A stretch of 64,000 nt of DNA from BP-191 sp035940575 (GTDB taxonomy: Bacteria; Actinomycetota; Actinomycetes; BP-191): positions 1 through 64,000 of the forward strand of contig DASZER010000044.1 in the NCBI GenBank assembly GCA_035940575.1, given 5' to 3'. Shown piece by piece: positions 49,747-58,270 of the stretch. Each line of letters starts with the position of its first letter. Position 1 is the first letter of the stretch. The notes below the pieces were generated by a model that was not told the origin of the DNA, ran no database searches, and saw only the letters and a program-made list of their open reading frames with translations. A program made the translations under genes and the position numbers.

Positions 49747-49950
49747 CTAGTCCGAACGCTGCGACGGGATGCCCGCCAGGAGCTGGCGGACCTCCGACTC
49801 GCGGTAGCGGCGGTGACCGCCGAGGGTGCGGATCGACGTCAGCTTGCCGGACTTCGCCCACCGCGTGACCGTCTTAGGGTCGACCCGGAACATCGTCGCG
49901 ACTTCCGCCGGCGTCAGGAGGGGCTCGGCCTCAGGAGTACGGCTGCTCAT
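49747..49950 (-). CDS. bldC: BldC developmental DNA-binding protein
   Basis: 67 aa, MerR-like helix-turn-helix: LLTPAEVATMFRVDPKTVTRWAKSG, then the wing IRTLGGHRRYRESEVRQLL. Length and sequence match Streptomyces BldC (about 68 aa), which binds direct repeats as head-to-tail oligomers and controls the switch to development. In non-sporulating actinobacteria the orthologue is also kept. Neighbours (hypothetical, Leu/Val dehydrogenase, DUF3073, purM, purF) match the streptomycete order. AAAGGA ribosome site. Confidence 0.95.
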   Translation of the reverse strand: MSSRTPEAEPLLTPAEVATMFRVDPKTVTRWAKSGKLTSIRTLGGHRRYRESEVRQLLAGIPSQRSD

Positions 49951-50019
49951 CGTGCTGTCCTTTCGCGGAACGGGTGTCGCTCACTGAGCAGATCGTCGCC
50001 GTTGCCCGCGATGTCCGAT

Positions 50020-50037
50020 ATGGCCCGTGCGGGCCAT
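50020..50037. promoter_or_regulatory. 18-bp near-perfect palindrome between lepB and bldC
   Basis: atggcccg-tg-cgggccat. It lies 7 bases after the lepB stop and 70 bases upstream of bldC on the same strand. It could be a short terminator for lepB or an operator for bldC; there is no U tract. Confidence 0.4.
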
Positions 50038-50044
50038 CTTCTGA

Positions 50045-50896
50045 CTATGTCGTGACTAGTCCGTCGGACCGGACGCGCCGACGGACCCCCACGAGCGGCA
50101 CCAGGACGACGCCGAGGACGGGGTCGCCGGCCGGGGGCAGGGACTCCTCCGAGGCCCGCCGCTTCGTCGGGTCGAACACGTCCGGCACCCGCAGCACCTT
50201 GCGGCGCTCGAACGGGTAGAACACCGCGAACGCCCGCCCCACGACCGCCGACTCGGGGATGGTGCCGTTGTAGCGGGAGTCGCTCGACCCGTCGCGGTGG
50301 TCGCCCATCACGAACAGCCGGCCCTCAGGCACCGTCACCGGCTCGAACACCGCCTGCGGCGTCGTCTCGTCCGAGAGGTACACGTAGGGCTCGTCGATCA
50401 CCTGGCCGTTGATCGTGATGCGGTTGACGACGTTGCCCTCGTCGTCCTTGAGCGTGGTGTCGCAGCAGGCGACGACGTCGCCGGGGACGCCGATGACGCG
50501 CTTGATGAAGTCCTTCTCGCCCGGGGCGCCGAAGCCGATGAGCCCCTGCACGCCGCGCAGCACGCGCTCGGCGACGTTGCGGGGCGGCTCGACGGAGCCC
50601 TCGTTGACGAAGTTCGTGTTCTTGCCGTTGAACACCACGATCTCGCCGCGGTGGATCGGGCGGAACTTGTAGACGACCTTGTTCACGAGCACCCGGTCGC
50701 CCGAGCACCCCGGGCAGCCGTGCAGCGTCTGCTCCATCGACCCCGACGGGATGAAGAACGCCTGCACCAGGAACGTCTTCATGAACAGCGCGAGCGCCAC
50801 GGCGACGAGCCCGAGGAACCACAGGCCGCGCGTGACCGGCGGCCTCGATCCCTCGACGTCCTCGTCGTCAACGAGGAGCGACGTGTCGGTCGTCAT
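50045..50896 (-). CDS. lepB: Signal peptidase I
   Basis: 283 aa. A cytoplasmic N-tail, one membrane helix (about 24-41), then the catalytic domain. The Ser/Lys dyad is intact: Ser53 in PSGSM and Lys132 in FIKRVIGVPGD. GDHRDGSSDSR (box E) is present. It cleaves Sec and Tat signal peptides outside the membrane. ATG 50896 is 7 bases after TACCCT, so leaderless. A CPGCSGD with two Cys after the active Ser, and CCDTT later, are extra cysteines. Confidence 0.96.
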   Translation of the reverse strand: MTTDTSLLVDDEDVEGSRPPVTRGLWFLGLVAVALALFMKTFLVQAFFIPSGSMEQTLHGCPGCSGDRVLVNKVVYKFRPIHRGEIVVFNGKNTNFVNEGSVEPPRNVAERVLRGVQGLIGFGAPGEKDFIKRVIGVPGDVVACCDTTLKDDEGNVVNRITINGQVIDEPYVYLSDETTPQAVFEPVTVPEGRLFVMGDHRDGSSDSRYNGTIPESAVVGRAFAVFYPFERRKVLRVPDVFDPTKRRASEESLPPAGDPVLGVVLVPLVGVRRRVRSDGLVTT

Positions 50897-50913
50897 GGGA
50901 GGAAGGGTAGCGG

Positions 50914-51726
50914 TCAGTTCGCCACCTCCACGGAGCGGACGGCGCCCCACCGGGTCGCCACCCTGGCGTACGCCTCGCTCGCCTCGTCGGTCTCGCCGGA
51001 GGCGAGGCACGCGACGGCGTGCTGGATGTCGGCGGCGGACTCGTCGGACTCCAGGTCGAGGTCGTCGAACAGCGACACGAGCCCGCCGTAGTCGAGCTCG
51101 ACGAGCGAGCGCGGGTGGTACTCCTCCAGCCAGTCCGCCAGCTCCTCCACGCCCTCGATGATGGGCGTGTCCTCGATCGTGCGGCGCAGGATCGCCAGAG
51201 ACCTGGCGACGCGGCGGCGGGCGTTGGACATCGTCGTGAGGTACGACAGCGAGCGCTCGGCGGCGAGCACGAGCCGCCGCTCCTCCCCCTCGAACGGCAG
51301 GAACCACCGCAACGGCACCTGCCACGTCTCGCTCGTGATGTGCGACTTCAGCTCGGGCTCGGTCGAACGCCAGCGGGCCAGCTCGCGCTCGGCGACCTCG
51401 GCGGCCTGCTTCGGGAAGAACGCGTCCGCGATCTCGTCGGGCATCGAGCGGCGGAACTCCGTCATCGCCTCCCACGCGCGGACGCGCGTGCGCCAGGGGC
51501 AGACGTACGTCATGCCGTCGATCCGGTGCACGTACGCGTGCTCGACCTCGTTGTCGGGCGGCACGCCGATCGCGGCGACGACCGCCGCGCGCTGCTCCTC
51601 GCGCACGCCGCGCACGCGGTCGGGGACGGCGCCGGACGCGACGTAGCGCTCCCACCGCCTGCGCTCCGGCGGCGGGAAGGCCGCCAGGGGCTCGTAGGCC
51701 CGCAGGTAGGACGTGTACGCCGTCAC
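50914..51726 (-). CDS. Conserved actinobacterial hypothetical protein linked to bldC
   Basis: 270 aa, GTG start. Begins TAYTSYLRAYEPLAAFPPPERRRWERY and continues with helices (GVREEQRAAVVAA) and VHRIDGMTYVCPWRTRVRAWEAM. No signal or membrane segment. The gene lies between bldC/lepB and the Leu/Val dehydrogenase, like the unassigned gene at the same place in Streptomyces, so it is real but of unknown role. It is divergent from the dehydrogenase. Confidence 0.75.
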   Translation of the reverse strand: MTAYTSYLRAYEPLAAFPPPERRRWERYVASGAVPDRVRGVREEQRAAVVAAIGVPPDNEVEHAYVHRIDGMTYVCPWRTRVRAWEAMTEFRRSMPDEIADAFFPKQAAEVAERELARWRSTEPELKSHITSETWQVPLRWFLPFEGEERRLVLAAERSLSYLTTMSNARRRVARSLAILRRTIEDTPIIEGVEELADWLEEYHPRSLVELDYGGLVSLFDDLDLESDESAADIQHAVACLASGETDEASEAYARVATRWGAVRSVEVAN

Positions 51727-51841
51727 CGGACCATCCTCGCACTCGGTACCCTGGACGGACTCTGCACCGCCGCGCGACTCACGAGGGACCGCGGCGCCCG
51801 TCGCCTCACCACCCCGAGGCCGTACCGCAAGGAGTTCCCCC

Positions 51842-52909
51842 GTGGGCGTCTTTAGCTCAGGGACCGGGCACGAGCAGGTGGTCTTCTGCCAGGACCCCGC
51901 CTCCGGTCTCCAGGCCATCATCGCGATCTACTCGACCGCCCTCGGGCCCGCGCTCGGCGGTACCCGCTTCTACCCGTACGCCTCCGAGACCGACGCCCTC
52001 GAGGACGTGCTCGCGCTGTCCCGCGCCATGGCGTACAAGGCCGCCTGCGCCGGCCTCGACCTCGGCGGCGGCAAGGCCGTCATCGTCGGCGACCCGGCGA
52101 CCATGAAGTCCGAGGCGCTGCTGCGCGCGTACGGCCGCATGGTCGAGTCGCTCAACGGCCGCTACTACACCGCCTGCGACGTCGGCACGTACGTCCAGGA
52201 CATGGACGTCATCGCGCGCGAGACGCGCTGGGTGACCGGCCGCTCGCCCGAGCACGGCGGCGCCGGCGACTCGGCGGTGCTGACGGCGTTCGGCGTGTTC
52301 CAGGGCATGCGCGCCGCCGCCGAGCACACGTGGGGCGCCCCGACGCTGAAGGGCCGCCGCGTGGGCGTCGCCGGCGTCGGCAAGGTCGGCCACCACCTCG
52401 TCGAGCACCTGCTCGACGACGGCGCGTCGGTCGTGATCGCCGACGTCAACCGCGAGGCCGTCGCCCGCGTCACCTCCGCGCACCCCGAGGTCGACACCGT
52501 CGACGTCGACGCGCTCGTGTCGCAGCAGATGGACGTCTACGCCCCCTGCGCGCTCGGCGGCGCCCTCAACGACGAGACGGTGCCCGTCCTGCGGGCCAAG
52601 GTCGTCTGCGGCGCGGCGAACAACCAGCTCGACCACCCCGGCATCGAGAAGGTCCTCGCCGACCGCGGCGTGCTCTACGCCCCCGACTACGTCGTCAACG
52701 CCGGCGGCCTCGTGCAGGTCGCCGACGAGATCGAGGGCTTCAACTTCGAGCGCGCCAAGGTGCACGCCGCGAAGATCTACGACACCACCAAGCAGGTCTT
52801 CGCGATCGCGGCGGACGAGGGCGTGCCGCCCGCGGTGGCGGCCGACCGGTTCGCCGAGCGGCGGATGGCCGAGGTCGGCCGGCTGCGCGGCGTGTACCTG
52901 CGCTCGTAG
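51842..52909 (+). CDS. vdh: Leucine/valine (amino acid) dehydrogenase
   Basis: 355 aa from GTG 51842, AAGGAG 7 bases upstream. Glu/Leu/Phe/Val dehydrogenase fold: GPALGGTRFYPY, catalytic Lys in GLDLGGGKAVI, Asp in TACDVGT, then the NAD domain GVAGVGKVGHHLVEHL. It oxidatively deaminates branched-chain amino acids with NAD. In Streptomyces the gene next to bldC is valine dehydrogenase. Substrate preference is not readable, so the symbol is by context. Confidence 0.88.
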   Translation: MGVFSSGTGHEQVVFCQDPASGLQAIIAIYSTALGPALGGTRFYPYASETDALEDVLALSRAMAYKAACAGLDLGGGKAVIVGDPATMKSEALLRAYGRMVESLNGRYYTACDVGTYVQDMDVIARETRWVTGRSPEHGGAGDSAVLTAFGVFQGMRAAAEHTWGAPTLKGRRVGVAGVGKVGHHLVEHLLDDGASVVIADVNREAVARVTSAHPEVDTVDVDALVSQQMDVYAPCALGGALNDETVPVLRAKVVCGAANNQLDHPGIEKVLADRGVLYAPDYVVNAGGLVQVADEIEGFNFERAKVHAAKIYDTTKQVFAIAADEGVPPAVAADRFAERRMAEVGRLRGVYLRS

Positions 52910-53064
52910 GCCGGTTCGCGCGAAGGTGCCGGATCGGGATGCGGGAGCGCACCCGGTTCGGTACCGTAAGTGCCGTCTCGCGAGCATGAGATACTGAGTC
53001 CCGACGCAAGCGACGTTCACGGGGGGCGAAGCGCCTGCCCGTCCCTCGAGGAGGTCGAGCCAGC

Positions 53065-53256
53065 ATGGGGCGCGGCCGTGCCAAGGCGATCCAGAAGAAG
53101 ATCGCGCGCGACCTGAAGTACAGCAGTGGGGGTACCGACCTCGAACGGCTCCGCGCGGAGCTGAGCGGCGGCGCCTCCTCGTCCACGACCGACGACGAGG
53201 TCGACGAGGACGAGGAGCTGGACGAGCTCGGGGACGACGAGGACGACGAGGACTAG
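53065..53256 (+). CDS. DUF3073 small acidic protein
   Basis: 63 aa. N-terminal basic stretch MGRGRAKAIQKKIARDLKY is the DUF3073 signature, followed by Ser-rich and very acidic tail (Glu/Asp). Conserved next to purM/purF in actinobacteria. GAGGAGG ribosome site. Upstream 52910-53064 holds no gene; a GATACT near 53000 may be a -10. Function unknown. Confidence 0.92.
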   Translation: MGRGRAKAIQKKIARDLKYSSGGTDLERLRAELSGGASSSTTDDEVDEDEELDELGDDEDDED

Positions 53257-53263
53257 CCGCGCC

Positions 53264-54058
53264 TTAGCGCGGCGGCACCTTCGACGCCGCGACGCCGTCG
53301 GGCGGGCTCAACCGGAAGAACCTGCCGTCCCACGCCAGCGTGCGGTGCGCGTAGCGCCCGTCGGGCACCAGCGCGTACTCGTGCAGCGCGCCGTCGCGCG
53401 CGGCCAGCCTGCCGTCGGCGAGCCGGCCCCGGTGCGCCCGCAGCACGAGCGGGCCGCCCTTGACCCACGTGAGCACGTCGTAGGTCGCCGCGCCGTCCGC
53501 GAGCCGTACGACCACCACGAGCCCGTCGGTGCCGTGGCCCGCCAGCGGCGCCGCGAACGCGCTCGCCCCCGCCCACCTCGCCGTGCCCTGCGTGCCGGCG
53601 TAGCGGGTGACGTAGCCGCCCTTCTCCTGGGTCAGCACGCGCACGACCGGAGCGCCATCGACCGTGCCGCTCACCCACAGCGCGCTGCCGCCTGCGAGGT
53701 CGAGCGCGCCACAGCGGGCGCCCGCCACCTCGGGGAAGACCGTGCCGCAGTCCGCCGCGCCGGTCACCGGCCGCGGGGAGTCCGGCCGCGCGAGCGCGAG
53801 GAACGCGCCCTCCGCGCCGAGCACGCCGCCCGCCGGAGTCGGCGGGGCCGTCGGGGTGGGGCTCGGCGTGCGCGAGGGCGTCGCGGCCGGGCGCGAGGGG
53901 CGCGCGCCTGGGGGGCGCGGCGCCGCGGACGGGGACGTCGGGTCGAGCGCGACGGGCCGGGAGGGCAGCGCGGGCTCGCCGCCGCACGCCGCCAGCAACG
54001 CGAGCGCGGCCGCGCACAGCGTGACCGAGGTGCGGGCGGGGCGGCCGGCGCGGGTCAC
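53264..54058 (-). CDS. Putative lipoprotein with Pro/Thr/Ser linker
   Basis: 264 aa. Lipobox LLAACGG (Cys at about residue 25) after a signal segment, then a long Pro/Ser/Thr/Ala linker (about 32-75). A globular domain (80-264) of beta type follows (ALWVSGTVDGAPVVRVLTQEKGGYVTRYAG). GTG start overlaps the purM stop (GTGA), so it follows purF-purM in one transcript. It is a surface lipoprotein of unknown function; coupling to purine synthesis looks positional. Confidence 0.78.
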   Translation of the reverse strand: MTRAGRPARTSVTLCAAALALLAACGGEPALPSRPVALDPTSPSAAPRPPGARPSRPAATPSRTPSPTPTAPPTPAGGVLGAEGAFLALARPDSPRPVTGAADCGTVFPEVAGARCGALDLAGGSALWVSGTVDGAPVVRVLTQEKGGYVTRYAGTQGTARWAGASAFAAPLAGHGTDGLVVVVRLADGAATYDVLTWVKGGPLVLRAHRGRLADGRLAARDGALHEYALVPDGRYAHRTLAWDGRFFRLSPPDGVAASKVPPR

Positions 54059-55113
54059 GCGGGGTGGCTGCCGACGAGGCGCGCGGTGCCGCTGCCGGCC
54101 ACGACGCGGCCCGCCGCCCACGCGAACACGCCGTGGCGCCGCAACGCCGCCACCGCCCTGTCCTCGTCGTCGGGGGCGACGATCGCGACCATGCCGACGC
54201 CGTTGTTGAACGTCCGCTCCATCTCCGCCTCGGACACCCCGCCGCGCTCGGAGATGAACCGGAACAGCCCGGGCAACGTCCACGTGGCGCGGTCGAGCTC
54301 GGCGTCGAGCCCCTCGGGGACGACGCGGGAGATGTTCGAGGCGAGGCCGCCGCCGGTGATGTGCGCGAACGCGTGCACCTCCGCCTCCTCGACCAGCGCG
54401 AGGCACTGGCGGGCGTAGATGCGGGTGGGCTCGAGCAGCGCCTCGCCGAGGGACTTCTCCAGCTCGTCCACGTAGCGGTCCAGGCGCATCCGCGCGGCGC
54501 CGAGCAGCGAGTGGCGGACGAGCGCGAAGCCGTTGCTGTGCAGGCCGCTCGACGCCATCGCGACGATCACGTCGCCCTCGCGGACGCGGTCGCTGCCGAG
54601 CACGTTCTCGGCCTCCACGACGCCCACGCCGGTCGCGGCGAGGTCGTACGCGTCGTCGTCCATGATCCCCGGGTGCTCGGCGGTCTCGCCGCCGATGAGC
54701 GCGCACCGCGCCTGCCGGCAGCCCTCCGCGATGCCGCCGACGATCTCGGCCATCCGCTCGGGGACGACCTTGCCGCAGGCGATGTAGTCGAGCAGGAACA
54801 GCGGCTCCGCCCCGCACACCACGAGGTCGTCCACGACCATCGCGACGAGGTCGATGCCGACGGTGTCGTGCTTGCCCATCGCCTGGGCGACCGCGAGCTT
54901 CGTGCCGACGCCGTCGGTGGAGGAGGCGAGCAGCGGGTGCTTGTACTTCGCCGTGTCGAGCGCGAACAGGCCCGCGAAGCCGCCGAGGTCGCCGACGACC
55001 TCGGGGCGCGTCGCGGCGGCGACCTTGGCCTTCATCAGCTCGACGGCGCGCTCGCCGGCCTCGATGTCGACTCCCGCGGCGGCGTACGTCGCGCCGCCCT
55101 CGACGTTGGTCAC
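54055..55113 (-). CDS. purM: Phosphoribosylformylglycinamidine cyclo-ligase
   Basis: 352 aa. Motifs: HPLLASSTDGVGTKLAVAQAMG, DLVVCGAEPLFLLDYIACG, LIGGETAEHPGIM and GLHSNGFALVR, all PurM. It closes the imidazole ring of AIR from FGAM using ATP. GTG start overlaps purF stop (GTGA), as usual for purF-purM in actinobacteria. No frameshift or truncation. Confidence 0.97.
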   Translation of the reverse strand: MTNVEGGATYAAAGVDIEAGERAVELMKAKVAAATRPEVVGDLGGFAGLFALDTAKYKHPLLASSTDGVGTKLAVAQAMGKHDTVGIDLVAMVVDDLVVCGAEPLFLLDYIACGKVVPERMAEIVGGIAEGCRQARCALIGGETAEHPGIMDDDAYDLAATGVGVVEAENVLGSDRVREGDVIVAMASSGLHSNGFALVRHSLLGAARMRLDRYVDELEKSLGEALLEPTRIYARQCLALVEEAEVHAFAHITGGGLASNISRVVPEGLDAELDRATWTLPGLFRFISERGGVSEAEMERTFNNGVGMVAIVAPDDEDRAVAALRRHGVFAWAAGRVVAGSGTARLVGSHPA

Positions 55114-56651
55114 GGCCCGTTGAGGGCGTCGGTGGCACCGGCGCCCTGGATCAGCGCGTCGGTGAGCGCGTCGGGGCCCGCGGCGGGCGAGCCGAGGACG
55201 TTCGTCGAGATGCCCTCGAGCAGGTGCTTGCCGAGGCGGTCGTCGCCGGGCAGCTCGATCGGGTACTGCCCGTCGAAGCACGCGCGGCACAGCCGCTCGC
55301 CCGGGATCGTCGTCGCCGCGACGAGGCCGTCGAGGGAGACGTACGCGAGCGTGTCGGCGCCGATGTGCCTGCGGATCTCGTCGATCGTGGCGGCGTTGGC
55401 GATCAGCTCGGCCTTGGTCGCGAAGTCGATGCCGTAGAAGCACGGCCACTTCACCGGCGGCGCGGAGATGCGCACGTGCACCTCGAGCGCGCCCGCCTCG
55501 CGCAGCATGCGGACGAGGGCGCGCTGGGTGTTGCCGCGCACGATCGTGTCGTCCACGACCACGAGCTTCTTGCCGTGCAGGATCTCCCGGACCGGGTTGA
55601 GCTTCAGCCGGATGCCGAGCTGGCGGATCGTGTCGGAAGGCTGGATGAACGTGCGGCCGACGTAGCGGTTCTTGACCAGGCCCTCGCCGTACGGGATCCC
55701 GCTCTGCTCGGCGTAGCCGATCGCGGCCGGGCCGCCCGACTCGGGCACAGGGATGACCATGTCGGCCACGGCCGGCGCCTCGCGGGCGAGCTGGCGGCCG
55801 AGCTCGACGCGCGTCGCGTGCACGCCGCGCCCGGCGATGCGGGTGTCGGGGCGGGCCAGGTAGACGTACTCGAACAGGCAGCCCTTCGGCTCGGCCTGGG
55901 CCCAGGTACGCGTGCGGATGCCGTTGGCGTCGATCGCGACGAGCTCGCCGGGCTCGATCTCGCGCATGAACGACGCGCCGACGATGTCCAGCGCGGCCGT
56001 CTCGCTCGCGACGACCCAGCCGCGCTCCAGGCGGCCGAGGACGAGCGGGCGGACGCCGTTGCGGTCGCGGGCGGCGTAGAGCGTGTTCTCGTCCATGAAC
56101 ACCAGCGAGAACGCGCCGCGCAGCCGCGGCAGCACGCTCACCGCGGCCTCCTCCAGGGAGACGTCGGGGTTCGCGGCGAGCAGCGTCGTGATCAGGTCGG
56201 AGTCGGTCGTCGCGCCCATGTCGTCGCCGGCGCCGATCGCGTCGGGCTCGCGGGAGAGGTCGTGGGTGTTCGTGAGGTTGCCGTTGTGGCCGAGCGCGAC
56301 GCTGCCCCGGCCGCCGCGGATCTGCTTGAACGACGGCTGCGCGTTCTCGTACGTGCACGAGCCGGTCGTCGAGTAGCGGGTGTGACCGATCGCGAGCGAG
56401 CCGGTCAGCGAGGCGAGCGTCGACTCGTCGAACACCTGGGCGACGAGCCCGAGGTCCTTGTAGACGACGACGTTGCTGAAGTCGCTGACCGCGATGCCCG
56501 CGGCCTCCTGGCCCCTGTGCTGCAGGGCGTAGAGCCCGTAGTACGTGAGCTTGGCCACGTCCTCGCCGGGCGCCCACACACCGAAGACGCCGCAGGCGTC
56601 CTTGGGAGGGTTCTCGTCGGGGATCGGCTCGGACTGGTGGCGAACGGCCAC
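55110..56651 (-). CDS. purF: Amidophosphoribosyltransferase
   Basis: 513 aa from GTG 56651, chosen for AGGAG 7 bases upstream; longer N-terminal reading is unlikely. A short propeptide ends before Cys in DACGVFGVW, the N-terminal nucleophile of the glutaminase. YGLYALQHRGQEAAG and the PRPP loop VVVDDTIVRGNTQRALV are intact. First committed step of purine synthesis, in the cytoplasm. Operon purF-purM-lipoprotein. Confidence 0.97.
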   Translation of the reverse strand: MAVRHQSEPIPDENPPKDACGVFGVWAPGEDVAKLTYYGLYALQHRGQEAAGIAVSDFSNVVVYKDLGLVAQVFDESTLASLTGSLAIGHTRYSTTGSCTYENAQPSFKQIRGGRGSVALGHNGNLTNTHDLSREPDAIGAGDDMGATTDSDLITTLLAANPDVSLEEAAVSVLPRLRGAFSLVFMDENTLYAARDRNGVRPLVLGRLERGWVVASETAALDIVGASFMREIEPGELVAIDANGIRTRTWAQAEPKGCLFEYVYLARPDTRIAGRGVHATRVELGRQLAREAPAVADMVIPVPESGGPAAIGYAEQSGIPYGEGLVKNRYVGRTFIQPSDTIRQLGIRLKLNPVREILHGKKLVVVDDTIVRGNTQRALVRMLREAGALEVHVRISAPPVKWPCFYGIDFATKAELIANAATIDEIRRHIGADTLAYVSLDGLVAATTIPGERLCRACFDGQYPIELPGDDRLGKHLLEGISTNVLGSPAAGPDALTDALIQGAGATDALNGP

Positions 56652-56695
56652 GCGGTCGCTCCTCGTCGTCTTCTTGGGCGGGGAAGCCGTGCGGT

Positions 56696-57022
56696 TCAGT
56701 GTAGCGAGTCCCACTCCCGCGCACGGCGTTCCACGTCATCCCAGAAGCCTTCGGGCAGCGTCCCGAACCTCCGCCACGCCTCCCGCTGCTCCGCGGTGAA
56801 CGCCTCCGCGACCTCGCCGACGGCCGTCATGTACGACGCCCGCCTGAACCGCCCGCGCTCGGGCAGCCGGACCTTCACGGGCCGGCCGCCGGTACCGTAG
56901 AGCGTCCCGCGGGTCGGGTTGCTGGACCTGAGGAAGAACCTCCGGAGGGGCCCGCCCTTCACCCGGGCGAGCGCCTCCGGCTTGAGCGCCTCGATGACCT
57001 CGTGCGCGAACTCCGATGCCAC
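56696..57022 (-). CDS. Hypothetical protein upstream of purF
   Basis: 108 aa, GTG start 6 bases after TAGCCT (plus 57029-57034), so leaderless. Basic first half (ALKPEALARVKGGPLRRFFLR) and acidic, Trp-rich end (EGFWDDVERRAREWDSLH). No signal or membrane segment. Not recognised. It stops 44 bases before the purF start and may share its transcript. Confidence 0.6.
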   Translation of the reverse strand: MASEFAHEVIEALKPEALARVKGGPLRRFFLRSSNPTRGTLYGTGGRPVKVRLPERGRFRRASYMTAVGEVAEAFTAEQREAWRRFGTLPEGFWDDVERRAREWDSLH

Positions 57023-57031
57023 GCGGGCAGG

Positions 57032-57484
57032 CTAGACGACCGCGAGCGTGGCCTTCATGCCCGGGTGGATCGAGCAGAAGAACGCGTACGTCCGGCCGGC
57101 CTCGACGCGGTCGAGCCCGGTCACCTGCGCGATCTCGCCGATGCCGATCAACGGCGTCCTGAACAGCGGCGAGCCGTCCTCCGCCCTGTCGACGGCGACG
57201 ACGTCGTGCTGCGGGAGGTCGTCGTTGACGAACGACAGCGGCCCTCCGACGCGGGTGACCATCGCGGGCGTGAGGTACGTCGTCGCGAAGCCGCCGGGCT
57301 CGGCGTCGGTCTTCGCGGGCGGGAAGCCGTACGGGTCAGCGCAGCGGCCGCTGACGTCAACCGGCAGAGAGTCCCGAGTAGCCGCACGCGTGTTCGCTCG
57401 ACGCGCCGGCGCCCGCGCTTGCGGGTGGCGACCCGTCCGGCTTCTCTCTCCGGCTACGGCAACCGTACGGGGCGCGTGGCGCAC
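57032..57484 (-). CDS. Cupredoxin (plastocyanin/azurin-like), 5' end uncertain
   Basis: Up to 150 aa. The C-terminal 100 residues are a cupredoxin: TPAMVTRVGGPLSFVNDDLPQH with His ligand, and TYAFFCSIHPGM with Cys, His and Met ligands at the spacing of a type 1 copper site. The N-terminal ~45 residues are Arg/Ala-rich and lack a signal peptide, which a cupredoxin needs. Another frame has a signal-peptide-like start, VRLLGTLCRLTSAAAALT, at about 57387. A frameshift or a start inside may be involved; only the domain is firm. Confidence 0.55.
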   Translation of the reverse strand: MRHAPRTVAVAGERSRTGRHPQARAPARRANTRAATRDSLPVDVSGRCADPYGFPPAKTDAEPGGFATTYLTPAMVTRVGGPLSFVNDDLPQHDVVAVDRAEDGSPLFRTPLIGIGEIAQVTGLDRVEAGRTYAFFCSIHPGMKATLAVV

Positions 57485-57490
57485 CCGCGA

Positions 57491-57817
57491 TCACGCACGA
57501 AGAGGCGCCTCCCGCTGCGGGTAGACCGGAGGTGCGTCCCCTGACTCGAGCCGGTACACCGACCACGAGGTGGACCCGCCGGATTCAGTCGACTCCACGT
57601 GCATCCTGGAGCAGTTGGTGCACCAGAAGATCAGGAACCTCCGGGGATGACGTTCGTACAGCACCTCGCGCACCACGACACCGACGTCCTGCGCCACCTC
57701 GGTGGACATGAGCCTCCCGATGAGTGCCCACTGCAGCGGATCGTGGGTTGCGACCCAATCGTCGGCCGCCAGGGGCTCACCGCAGACGCAGGTCACCTCG
57801 CGGCGCGACCCGCTCAT
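57491..57817 (-). CDS. Small zinc-ribbon-like protein B (paralogue pair)
   Basis: 108 aa from ATG 57817, which overlaps the upstream stop by ATGA. VTCVCGEPLAADDWVATHD carries CxC, and FLIFWCTNCSRMHVES carries CxxC; together they resemble a split zinc ribbon. YRLES near the end aligns with YVLES in the preceding gene, so the two are paralogues. No function recognised. Base composition is less GC-rich than the surroundings. Confidence 0.7.
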   Translation of the reverse strand: MSGSRREVTCVCGEPLAADDWVATHDPLQWALIGRLMSTEVAQDVGVVVREVLYERHPRRFLIFWCTNCSRMHVESTESGGSTSWSVYRLESGDAPPVYPQREAPLRA

Positions 57818-58170
57818 CCGCCATGTCCGGGATGCTCGAAGTACTGGTCCGCGTCGGATGCCGCCTCGACGCCCACACCGGACTCGAGCACGTAGATCGA
57901 CGCGCGTAGCGGCTCGCGTTCCGCCGCGGCGCGGACATGGATACGTCTGCACCGGGCGCAGGCATAGGCGAGCCGGTTCGCCGCCGAAGGACCCGTGACG
58001 ATCTCGTCGAGTTCACGCACCGCATTCTTGAGGCGATTCTCCGAATCGGCGGACCTCATGCGGGCCACGGCGCCGCGTAAAGTGCCGCCGTGGACCACCG
58101 TCCATGCGGACGGGTTGGGATCACGAGTGGTGACGATCGTGTTCCCGCACGGGCAGTGGATCCGGCTCAT
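57814..58170 (-). CDS. Small zinc-ribbon-like protein A (paralogue pair, contains a TTA codon)
   Basis: 118 aa. MSRIHCPCGNTIVTTRD (CxC) and YACARCRRIHVR (CxxC) match the positions of Cys in protein B, and both end in a YxLES block. A TTA Leu codon occurs in GGTLRG (about residue 31), very rare in such genomes. AAT, CAT, TAT and CGT codons are also more frequent than in neighbours. It begins the two-gene unit; no close promoter match stands out. Unrecognised family. Confidence 0.7.
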   Translation of the reverse strand: MSRIHCPCGNTIVTTRDPNPSAWTVVHGGTLRGAVARMRSADSENRLKNAVRELDEIVTGPSAANRLAYACARCRRIHVRAAAEREPLRASIYVLESGVGVEAASDADQYFEHPGHGG

Positions 58171-58270
58171 GCCAGGCCATCAAGCAAGATTGGTCGTAAC
58201 AATATACGTCCCATGATTTCGGGCATGATCGCGCGCGGTCCACCGCGAGCGAATCGCACGCGGCGAGAAC

